NCBI GenBank assembly: GCA_027451165.1
Contig: DAIDJX010000112.1
Span: 1 to 10,097, forward strand
Length of the DNA: 10,097 nucleotides
Source of the DNA: Prolixibacteraceae bacterium
Lineage (GTDB): Bacteria > Bacteroidota > Bacteroidia > Bacteroidales > Prolixibacteraceae
Direction: 5' to 3'
Each line of letters starts with the position of its first letter. Positions within the stretch are counted from its first letter, which is position 1. The position numbers and the translations under genes are program-made. Under the pieces are notes generated by a model. The model ran no database searches. It was not told the DNA's origin and saw nothing but the letters and a program-made list of their open reading frames with translations. Below are positions 1 through 5,780 of this stretch, one piece after another.

Positions 1-58
1 TGATATTGGATTGCTGAATATTTTCTTCCTGACTTTTTTATAAATTGACCTGTACTAC

Positions 59-739
59 ATGAAAACTAAATCAATTTATTTTCTACTTGTTTTTCCGGTC
101 ATTTCCGGAGCGTTGGCCTTGCTCACCGGCAACTTCCTTTTCAAGGCAGGGGTCGCAGGCATCGGAATCCTGCTCATTGTCGGATTGTACCTGGCCGGAA
201 AAAAAACATATGACAAAGCCGGACTGATCATCGTGGCTTTCCTCTTTTCCATCGCCGGTGACTGGTTCCTCTCCAACAAATCGGACCAGAGCTGGATGTT
301 CACCACCGGCATTGCCCTCTTTTTCTTTGCCCATATAGGATACCTGCTGTATGCCCTGAAGAACGGAAAAATTGCCGGGAACTTTTTAATTACCTTACTG
401 GCCGCCTATCTTGCCTTTTTCTTCCTCTGGCTTTCCCCCGGAATAGCAGGCATAGGTCTGAAAGCAGCCGCTCTCTTTTACCTGGTGATCTCCTGCTTCT
501 CTCTGGCTGCCGCCTGGGGAACCGACCAGCTTTCTCCCCTTTCCCGCTGGAGTTTTATGGTAGGAATCGGACTGATCTTTTTTTCCGATACCATCATCGC
601 CTTTAAGGAATTCACCCTATTTCAGACGCTGAACTTCCTGATCCTGCCCACCTACTACCTTGCTCAGCTCAGCATCACCTTTTCGCTGATGCGAACGATG
701 ATCAACAATTTAAATGAATCGCAAATCACCAATCAATAA
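59..739 (+). CDS. YhhN/TMEM86-family integral membrane protein (putative lysoplasmalogenase-like)
   Basis: A 226-residue, very hydrophobic protein with about eight predicted membrane segments and almost no soluble domain, which is the usual size and shape of the YhhN family. Family-type motifs are visible: GDWFL at about residues 67-71, FFAHIGYLLY at 89-98, a GLIFFSDTIIA segment at 171-181 with the Ser-Asp pair at 176-177, and TYYLAQLSI near 198-206. Eukaryotic TMEM86 relatives hydrolyse the vinyl-ether bond of lysoplasmalogens. Whether this bacterial member does so cannot be told from sequence. It lies in the inner membrane. The ATG at 59 begins a typical charged N-terminus (MKTK) followed by a hydrophobic helix. 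No Shine-Dalgarno is seen, as usual in Bacteroidota, and the first 58 bases are an AT-rich leader with no other recognisable gene. It is the only gene on the + strand. The last residues (NESQITNQ) are encoded by a dispersed ATCACCAATCA-type repeat, so the native C-terminus may once have been different. Confidence 0.88.
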   Translation: MKTKSIYFLLVFPVISGALALLTGNFLFKAGVAGIGILLIVGLYLAGKKTYDKAGLIIVAFLFSIAGDWFLSNKSDQSWMFTTGIALFFFAHIGYLLYALKNGKIAGNFLITLLAAYLAFFFLWLSPGIAGIGLKAAALFYLVISCFSLAAAWGTDQLSPLSRWSFMVGIGLIFFSDTIIAFKEFTLFQTLNFLILPTYYLAQLSITFSLMRTMINNLNESQITNQ

Positions 740-772
740 TCACAAATTGATTGGTGATGATTGATTGGTGAG
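725..772. repeat. ATCACCAATCAAT / ATTGATTGGTGAT inverted repeat over the yhhN-like stop codon
   Basis: A perfect 13-bp inverted repeat (725-737 with 746-758, 8-nt loop) spans the end of the YhhN-like gene, whose TAA is at 737-739. A further direct copy of GATTGATTGGTGA follows at 759-771. The sequence belongs to a simple ATCACCAATCA-type repeat. It could act as a terminator for the + strand gene, since a short T-run follows at 778-783, but the spacing is long and the stem is AT-rich. I favour repeat first, terminator second. Confidence 0.6.
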
Positions 773-794
773 TTCTGATTTTTCGCTGCGGCAC

Positions 795-847
795 AACGGT
801 TGCCCGTCCAAACGGATCATCCGGGCGTATTTTTCAAACCACGGCGG
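795..847 (+). repeat. Dispersed repeat A (partner of 5581-5633, opposite orientation)
   Basis: These 53 bases align without gaps to the reverse complement of 5581-5633, with 44 of 53 positions identical. The best conserved parts are AACGGATCATC (811-821) and ATTTTTCAAAC (829-839). No convincing protein is encoded on either strand. The copy sits in the 230-bp gap between two converging genes, so it is intergenic. Function unknown; it may be a non-autonomous mobile element or an intergenic repetitive element. Confidence 0.7.
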
Positions 848-938
848 ATAGTTCTGTGGGCGTGCTATTCTACTGAGGTTGATTTTTAAAATAAGGTTTC
901 CCAAGGTCTGATTAGATTCCAAAATCCGCAATTGAAAT

Positions 939-970
939 AAATCCGAAATCACAAATCCGAAATCCGAAAT
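939..970 (+). repeat. AAATCCG repeat, left copy (partner of 5212-5243)
   Basis: A 32-base block built from degenerate AAATCCGAAATCCG units, 29 of 32 identical to the reverse complement of 5212-5243. It ends on the last base of the heparinase-like gene's stop codon (970-972 on the minus strand). Looser copies of the unit extend upstream to about 914. Such low-complexity units are common between genes in this phylum and often create false short reading frames. Confidence 0.75.
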
Positions 971-3705
971 TAATCGATCCTGATCACCCCCTCCGTGCAA
1001 GCCGGTACGGTGATCGTCACCGACTTTCCGCTCTTTTGAAATGACAGCTCCTTTTCCTGCCCTTCCGTTTGAAGCGCCACCTTCCTGACTTTCTTCCCTG
1101 CCGGAAGGGTCACCATGGTAGATTGATTGCAGCTTACCATATATCCGCCGGCAGTTACCGTGATCCGGGCTGACCCTTTCTCCTCCGGGATTTCAAGGGC
1201 ATATCCCCGGAAACTAAGCTTCTTTCCAAAGCCAAGGTACAGGGATTTCACTTGCTCTCCGGAACAATCAGCCAAACCCAAAAAACCGTTGAACTCTGTA
1301 TGCCTGAGATGGATATTCACCCTTGGATCTACATTTTCGAAGATGTGCTGAACAGATTCATCCCTGTTGATTACCCTCAGTGCCGTAAACGTGTTGTTCC
1401 CTTCCTGATATTCCGTTTCTGTCCTGATCACCTGATTTCCCTGCGGTTGACCATAGGGTTCAAAAACTACCACAAAAGGCCGGGTTTCCGCCTCCCCATC
1501 CGCATGGATGGTGAACAGCGGAACCGTTTTCCCGCTGTAAAACCTGCCGGCTGTTTTGGTCTTCGGGGAAAAAGCCGTGTAGTAATCCCGGTCTATATTA
1601 CCGGCGATAAGGGCCTGCAAATAGACATAACCTTCTTCACTTTTTACCGGGAAACGAATCACCACATTTCCGGGGTAGTTTTCCAGGTTTTTCACTCCGG
1701 AAAAGAACCGGAAGCCCGGATAATCTTTTTCTGTACGGTGATACTCAGCACTGAAAGTTTGCAGGGGTTTTCCATCTTCAGAAAAAATTCCGGCTGAATC
1801 CCCGGTATTATGGTATACATAATCGTTGCACCCCGGGTTCCCGGAGCGGAAGATATCGACATAATAGCCGGTGGAATCGGAAGTGCGGATAAGGGCCAGT
1901 GTCCTTGTTTGCCGCGTATTGGTTGATTTGTCGAAGTAACCGGTCATTGTAAAGGAATGATCCGCAGAGACAGCAGAATGGTCTGGAAGTGGTTCCATGG
2001 CCATAAGTTCAATATGACCGATGTCTTTTGTTCCGGAGCTTCCCCTGTAAGGTACTGATGATGAAGCCCCTCCTGCCACCACGGTATTGTGTGCAGCCCA
2101 CTGGGCAAAGTATTGTTGATGGAGGGGATGCTCATAATTAGGCCCGGTACCTGCATCAATACCCATTATGTCGCCAAGGCCGTACAATTCCATGGCCATA
2201 CCGTTACAATGGTTGTGGTTGTAGGTGGCTCCCTGGACGCCAACCATCAAACCATACCGGGGATCCATTCCGTTGCGCTGCAGAAAATACTTCGCAAAAT
2301 CAAGGGTGCCGGTACGGGGCCAGCCATATTGCCCTGATATTTCTGGCAGTTCCGGAAGGAAACAGAGCAGCCCCAGAAAACCTGATTTCTCCCGGCTGTA
2401 CCTTTTCCCTTCTGTCAGTTTTTGCATGGAAGCCACCATTTCAGGTAAATCAGGGTGTTCATATTTCACAGCGCCCCAAAGACCAATCTCCAGGGATTCA
2501 GCGCTCTGCGAAGCGCGGCCTGTATCGCCGAAGGCACTGACTGTCAGGTTGGGAAACGCATATTTGAGCATGGCGTAGGAAGCCCTGAACAGCGCGGGGA
2601 ATTTCCTGAAAATATCATATCCGTTCTTTTCCAGCGCGAGTGACGACACCAGCAGGTTCCCTACCGGGAAATTGTGGTAACCGCCCGGTTCTTTCCAATG
2701 GCCGTCGGGAGTGAGCCACTTTTCGACGGTCGATGGCAGGGCCAGTTGTCCGCATCCCCCCTGGATGGTATCCCTTTCCAGAAAAAACTGCAAATAGAAA
2801 TCGCGTTTTTGGGGGTTCTCCAGACTGAGGGCGGCAAAAACCAGGGTGGAGCTTTCCGCTGCATACCAGTTGTTGTTGTAATAGCCCCGGAAAGCCAGCG
2901 TGGAAGCAAATTTCTCAAATACCGTTTCGTACCACTGCAGGTTATAAGCCTTTTGCTTCATGAAGGTTTTTACAAAATCAAATGCCAGGATCAGCGAACG
3001 ATAACTGCCATCGCCGAGGGTTTGCATGTCCAGGAAGCCGGTCCGGCAGGGGCCGATGATGGGTTCCTGCCAGTACGCCCCTCTTGCCCACTGGTCAAGA
3101 ATGTCGGCGGAAAAGCGGGCATATTTCTCTTCGCCGGTCAGCCAGAAAAGAATCGCAGCATCCTGAGCCAGCCGGTTGATTTCTCCGTTGATATCGGTGA
3201 TGAAAGCCTTTGGATCCACAGGCTCTTTCTGACTGGTCTCCGGGTTGAACAGCATCATTACACTTGCGGTATCATAGGGTACAAGCTCCTCAATCTCAGG
3301 CCTCCGGTAACCGGTTCCCTTTTCCGTAATAGGGGTTCGCAACCAGGTGGGCATCCTGACAGTGGGCACCTGGGCATCTCCCTCCTGCTTTACCAGTCCC
3401 TGGCCTGCATTGTCGGAATAGAAACGGGTGTAACGTTTCCCCGGAACACGGTTCATCAAATAGCGGCTCAGTATCCATTCCGGATCAGAAACATGCCGGT
3501 TGGCATAAGGATCAACTCTTTCCTTCATCTCCCGGAAAATGGATCCGGCCCATGGCTGCTTTTCTATTTTTTGCAGAATGGAAGATTTTTCGGATTCGTG
3601 CACCAGAAGGTGGGGAGTATCCGGCTGGGCGGTTGCCGGCATAACCCGGCTGAACAGACAGAATAGGGCGATAATGAGGAGAGATTTAGTTGTCATTTTT
3701 GTCAT
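970..3705 (-). CDS. Secreted heparinase II/III-like protein, candidate polysaccharide lyase
   Basis: A 911-residue protein with a Sec signal peptide (hydrophobic 8-22, probable cleavage after ATA at 24-26). Residues about 160-400 form the helical (alpha/alpha)-toroid part, containing NNNWYAAESS (277-286) and DGHWKEPGGYHNF (334-346); Asn, Tyr343 and His344 lie where heparinase II/III-type lyases keep catalytic residues. A beta-sandwich heparinase II/III domain follows with the hallmark YNHNHCNGMAMELYG (495-509), Asp517 and AAHNTVV (537-543). The family cleaves uronic-acid-containing polysaccharides by beta-elimination. The HNH-x-NG-x-x-x-ELYG style recalls the PL37-type (ulvan/heparan sulfate) branch, but that is from memory, so no substrate is assigned. 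Likely periplasmic. It follows the BNR-4 lipoprotein gene by 107 bp on the same strand and is probably co-transcribed with it. A second in-frame ATG at 3696 would shorten the protein by three residues. No Shine-Dalgarno separates the two starts. Confidence 0.85.
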   Translation of the reverse strand: MTKMTTKSLLIIALFCLFSRVMPATAQPDTPHLLVHESEKSSILQKIEKQPWAGSIFREMKERVDPYANRHVSDPEWILSRYLMNRVPGKRYTRFYSDNAGQGLVKQEGDAQVPTVRMPTWLRTPITEKGTGYRRPEIEELVPYDTASVMMLFNPETSQKEPVDPKAFITDINGEINRLAQDAAILFWLTGEEKYARFSADILDQWARGAYWQEPIIGPCRTGFLDMQTLGDGSYRSLILAFDFVKTFMKQKAYNLQWYETVFEKFASTLAFRGYYNNNWYAAESSTLVFAALSLENPQKRDFYLQFFLERDTIQGGCGQLALPSTVEKWLTPDGHWKEPGGYHNFPVGNLLVSSLALEKNGYDIFRKFPALFRASYAMLKYAFPNLTVSAFGDTGRASQSAESLEIGLWGAVKYEHPDLPEMVASMQKLTEGKRYSREKSGFLGLLCFLPELPEISGQYGWPRTGTLDFAKYFLQRNGMDPRYGLMVGVQGATYNHNHCNGMAMELYGLGDIMGIDAGTGPNYEHPLHQQYFAQWAAHNTVVAGGASSSVPYRGSSGTKDIGHIELMAMEPLPDHSAVSADHSFTMTGYFDKSTNTRQTRTLALIRTSDSTGYYVDIFRSGNPGCNDYVYHNTGDSAGIFSEDGKPLQTFSAEYHRTEKDYPGFRFFSGVKNLENYPGNVVIRFPVKSEEGYVYLQALIAGNIDRDYYTAFSPKTKTAGRFYSGKTVPLFTIHADGEAETRPFVVVFEPYGQPQGNQVIRTETEYQEGNNTFTALRVINRDESVQHIFENVDPRVNIHLRHTEFNGFLGLADCSGEQVKSLYLGFGKKLSFRGYALEIPEEKGSARITVTAGGYMVSCNQSTMVTLPAGKKVRKVALQTEGQEKELSFQKSGKSVTITVPACTEGVIRID

Positions 3706-3724
3706 TTTTGTCGTTTTTTTCAGG

Positions 3725-3798
3725 TTCGGACCCCTAAATCCCCTTTAGAGCCTGTCCCGTCCGCCAACTGTCTGATCGGGAGGATTTAGGGGTCCGGA
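3725..3798. repeat. 74-bp imperfect palindrome with CCCCTAAATCC arms between the two lyase-type genes
   Basis: The arms 3725-3741 and 3782-3798 are inverted copies with one mismatch in 17, and a small inner pair (TCCCG 3755-3759, CGGGA 3777-3781) extends the fold. It fills most of the 107-bp gap between the BNR-4 gene stop (3813) and the heparinase-like gene start (3705). In RNA it would form a long hairpin that could attenuate read-through or protect the upstream message. There is no U-tract directly after it, so a full terminator is less likely. The CCCCTAAATCCCC text resembles a common intergenic repeat of this phylum. Confidence 0.65.
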
Positions 3799-3812
3799 CA
3801 GCAACGGAACCT

Positions 3813-5213
3813 TCATTTCTCCAGCTTGTAAAGACGGAGCTGGCTTGCTTCCGGCCAGGGTTCGGGGCGCGCCTGGTCGCGGTTGGCAGGAAGTGTTTCC
3901 CATTTCAAAAGATAACGGACATCTGCCGCAGTGCTTTTCCCCAGGTCACTGGCAGTTCTGACCTGCAGTCCGGGGAAGGTGCCTTCAATTTTGGACAGTT
4001 GGGAGGGCAGCACCGGTTTTTTGACTACCCCGATGATTTCCAAAGACTTGTTCAACAGAAAGGTGCCGCTGCCATATTTAATGTGCGAATAGCCCACTTC
4101 ATAATTTCCGTCGTCCCTCCTTTTAAATTCCCCGACACGCACCTCAAAAATGATGCTTCCACCTCCTGAAAATTCCCACCGGTAATCCCAGTGCGTAAGC
4201 TGCCGGATGTCCCATTTTTTCCCGGAGAGGCGGGCGGTGTAAAACTGAAGATTCCCGTCTTTGTCATATTTGTGGTACACGAACATGGGATTCCCCTTTT
4301 CATCAAGACACAAACTGGCTGCAAGATTGATGATCCCGCCTTTTACCGGGATAGGGTCAACAATGACCGACTTGTTCAGCACCGAAACAGGAAGTTTGAC
4401 CGGTTCCCCGAAAGGATTGTACCAGTTGACCAGATCCCGGCTTTTCATGTAGGACAAGTCGTGGTTGGTGGCGCAGTCGGGTTCGTCGCGCCAGACCCAC
4501 CAGATGTGGTACCAGCCGTCTTCCTTCAGCGTAGGGGCCGACATGTAGGCATTCATCAACGTGAGCCCATCAGTGAAGGGCTGATCCATCAGTCTCTTCC
4601 ATGTCCGGGAGGAGGTATCATAGATATTATAGATTTCATTCCCGTTCCCGCTGCTCCCGTCACGGTAGTGGAAAATCAACTCTCCCTGACTGTTCTTCAT
4701 AAAATTGGGATAGGTACAGAGGGTTTCATTGTTGCCGGTCATCGACATCACCTGGACGAGAGATGTGATGTCGTTGGGTCTGGTACTCCGGAAATAGGTG
4801 AGTGGGTGGACATGCATGTTACCCGAAAGGTGGAGGTAACCCTCCCGGTCGATGGCCAGGGTTACATAGTTGTGGCTGTCCCAGCCCAGTACCGTCGAAG
4901 TACCGCCATTTTTATCACGGGTGGTTACCGGCAGCGGAAAGAGGGTGAAAGCCGGATCACTCAGGTTGCGCTGTCCCACCACCATGTTCCGGCTGGCATT
5001 GTAATACGCAATGTACTGCCGTTCACCGCTGGTCAGCAGGGCAAAGCTCACCGGGTGGCCTGCCCAAACCTTATCAACAGGGATCACTTCCGTGACTTTT
5101 TCTGTTTGTCCCGATTCATCCAGAATCAGGGTGCCACTAACCTCCTCCTGTGCACACCCGCTCAGGGAGCCAAAGACCAGGGGAAGAATCAGGGAAATAA
5201 ATTGTTTTAGCAT
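3813..5213 (-). CDS. BNR-4 repeat beta-propeller lipoprotein, candidate polysaccharide lyase or rhamnosidase
   Basis: A 466-residue lipoprotein with the lipobox LSGC (Cys20) after a hydrophobic signal. The remainder matches the BNR-4 propeller type: WAGHPVSFALLT (50-61), RQYIAYY (65-71), WDSHNYVTLAIDREGYLHLSGNMH (pieces within 111-134), TYPNF (167-171), FHYRDGSSGNGNEIYN (181-196), NAYMSAP (221-227) and WWVWRDEPDCATNHDLSY (238-255). This fold houses the ulvan lyase families PL24/PL25, the L-rhamnose-glucuronate lyase family PL42 and the GH145 rhamnosidases. His114/His134 and Tyr168/Arg184 keep the spacing (20 and 16) I recall for PL25 catalytic residues; the alignment is not verified. I chose the ATG at 5213 because the signal peptide begins there; the longer frame from 5273 would add 20 residues encoded by the AAATCCG repeat. 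Probably anchored in the outer membrane or periplasm, and first gene of a two-gene unit with the heparinase-like protein. Confidence 0.85.
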   Translation of the reverse strand: MLKQFISLILPLVFGSLSGCAQEEVSGTLILDESGQTEKVTEVIPVDKVWAGHPVSFALLTSGERQYIAYYNASRNMVVGQRNLSDPAFTLFPLPVTTRDKNGGTSTVLGWDSHNYVTLAIDREGYLHLSGNMHVHPLTYFRSTRPNDITSLVQVMSMTGNNETLCTYPNFMKNSQGELIFHYRDGSSGNGNEIYNIYDTSSRTWKRLMDQPFTDGLTLMNAYMSAPTLKEDGWYHIWWVWRDEPDCATNHDLSYMKSRDLVNWYNPFGEPVKLPVSVLNKSVIVDPIPVKGGIINLAASLCLDEKGNPMFVYHKYDKDGNLQFYTARLSGKKWDIRQLTHWDYRWEFSGGGSIIFEVRVGEFKRRDDGNYEVGYSHIKYGSGTFLLNKSLEIIGVVKKPVLPSQLSKIEGTFPGLQVRTASDLGKSTAADVRYLLKWETLPANRDQARPEPWPEASQLRLYKLEK

Positions 5214-5243
5214 TTCGGATTTCGGATTTGAGATTTCGGAATC
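5212..5243 (-). repeat. AAATCCG repeat, right copy, abutting the BNR-4 start codon
   Basis: Read on the minus strand this block is AAATCCG-type sequence, 29 of 32 identical to 939-970 but in inverted orientation. Its last two bases are the first two bases of the BNR-4 gene's ATG, so the repeat occupies the position of the ribosome binding region. This explains the false upstream reading-frame extension to 5273. Confidence 0.75.
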
Positions 5244-5272
5244 CACCGCGAAGGTTTTATCTACAGCTTGCA

Positions 5273-5280
5273 CAAATTTA
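5273..5280 (-). promoter_or_regulatory. Possible Bacteroidota-type -7 element (TAAATTTG) for the lyase pair
   Basis: TAAATTTG on the minus strand matches the TAnnTTTG -7 consensus of Bacteroidota housekeeping promoters and lies about 60 bases upstream of the BNR-4 ATG. No good -33 TTTG is found at the expected distance, and the motif lies inside a low-complexity repeat, so this is a weak call. Confidence 0.25.
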
Positions 5281-5332
5281 CACGAATTTTTCTTGAATGG
5301 GAGCGCGGTGTTTCAAAAAGCGGGTAGGATTT

Positions 5333-5415
5333 CGGGGGGATCGTATTCTACCATACTGCCGCGTCTAAGATGCTGGAATGCCAGGAAACCCGGATCCCCC
5401 CGAACGTGCTGTTCG
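5333..5415 (-). repeat. Dispersed repeat D (partner of 10007-10086, opposite orientation)
   Basis: The reverse complement aligns along its length with 10007-10086, with about ten mismatches and two single-base gaps in the roughly 75 bases I compared. Best conserved is GCATTCCAGCATC plus TAGACGCG and TATGGTAGAA. One end carries a CGAAC-5 nt-GTTCG hairpin (5401-5415), which the other copy also has although its loop differs. Intergenic, no coding potential recognised. Confidence 0.7.
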
Positions 5416-5500
5416 GTGAAGGCGGGCGTTCAGCTCTGAACATCAGAACATCATAACATTTGAACGCTCCCTTCGACTCCGCTCAGGGACCGTCGGGGAA

Positions 5501-5565
5501 ACCCTGAACACACAGCCTGAAACCTGAAACCCTGAACACACAGCCTGAAACCTGAAACCTGAAAC
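5501..5565. repeat. 28-bp tandem repeat, two exact copies plus a partial third
   Basis: Copies at 5501-5528 and 5529-5556 are identical and a 9-base fragment follows at 5557-5565. Each unit contains the inner word CCTGAAA. No unique spacers separate the copies, so it is a simple tandem array, probably grown by slippage or unequal exchange. A copy-number polymorphism would be expected here. Confidence 0.85.
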
Positions 5566-5580
5566 TAATACCCCAACCAA

Positions 5581-5633
5581 CCATCGTAGTTTGAAAAATC
5601 CGCCCTGATGATCCGTTCGCACGGGCGACCGCT
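5581..5633 (-). repeat. Dispersed repeat B (partner of 795-847), inside an 11-bp inverted-repeat frame
   Basis: The reverse complement matches 795-847 at 44 of 53 positions without gaps. Unlike copy A, this copy is framed by a perfect 11-bp inverted repeat, GTTTGAAAAAT at 5589-5599 and its complement at 5648-5658, spanning 70 bp, which gives it a miniature-element look. No transposase or clear target-site duplication is visible. Confidence 0.65.
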
Positions 5634-5719
5634 ACGGCACAAGGGGCATTTTTCAAACAGCTGGGCAAGGTCGTGGGGGGGCGTTTTCAATTGATGTTAA
5701 ACGGCTCCGGCATAAAATT

Positions 5720-5756
5720 TTACTCACCGGGTGACTTCAAGTCACCCGGTGAGTAA
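5720..5756 (-). terminator. Perfect 37-bp palindrome, probable terminator of the queG operon
   Basis: An 18-1-18 perfect palindrome beginning TTACTCACCGGG and centred on 5738. In RNA it would form a stem of 17 pairs with a three-base loop. It lies 24 bases beyond the stop codon of the thioredoxin-like lipoprotein gene and, read on the minus strand, is followed by AAAATTTTATG, a short U-containing stretch. It is therefore a good candidate for the 3' end of the queG-ydeI-thioredoxin transcript. It is symmetric and could also block transcription from the other side. Confidence 0.7.
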
Positions 5757-5780
5757 GCACAGACGGAACCTCGGAGCATT

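Larger units (their letters stand above)
5214..5780. other. 567-bp gene-free, repeat-rich spacer
   Basis: No credible coding region on either strand; the short frames here read through repeats. From low to high coordinate it holds the AAATCCG repeat, an AATTCGTGTAAATTTGTG-type sequence (about 5270-5290, minus strand), dispersed repeat D, a small GTTCAG/CTGAAC hairpin (5429-5442), a CTTCGACTCCGCTCAGGGA block (5471-5489) of a kind I recall as widespread between genes, a 28-bp tandem repeat, dispersed repeat B and a perfect 37-bp palindrome. It must also carry the promoter of the lyase pair. Confidence 0.75.

Noticed and set aside
740..1000. A small minus-strand frame containing LISDFGFVISDL
   Set aside because: Such peptides arise from translating the AAATCCG repeat; they are not genes.
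2674..3666. A 330-codon open frame on the + strand
   Set aside because: It is antisense to the heparinase-like gene and shows no domain or plausible start context.
4191..5210. A 339-codon open frame on the + strand
   Set aside because: It is antisense to the BNR-4 gene, which has full family motifs; the + strand translation shows no recognisable domain.
5214..5273. A 20-residue N-terminal extension of the BNR-4 protein
   Set aside because: It is encoded by the AAATCCG repeat and would put a hydrophilic stretch before a perfect lipoprotein signal peptide; the ATG at 5213 is the better start.
5501..5565. A possible CRISPR array
   Set aside because: The copies are directly adjacent without spacers, and no cas genes are present.
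795..5633. A complete transposon carrying the lyase genes
   Set aside because: No transposase or integrase, no visible target-site duplication, and the inverted repeats are diverged; kept only as a finding about possible recombination.
5333..5658. A possible structured non-coding RNA gene
   Set aside because: Short hairpins exist, but they fall in diverged dispersed repeats without a promoter/terminator frame, so repeat DNA is the simpler explanation.
5483..5668. A 61-codon minus-strand frame
   Set aside because: It consists entirely of the 28-bp tandem repeat and element B.
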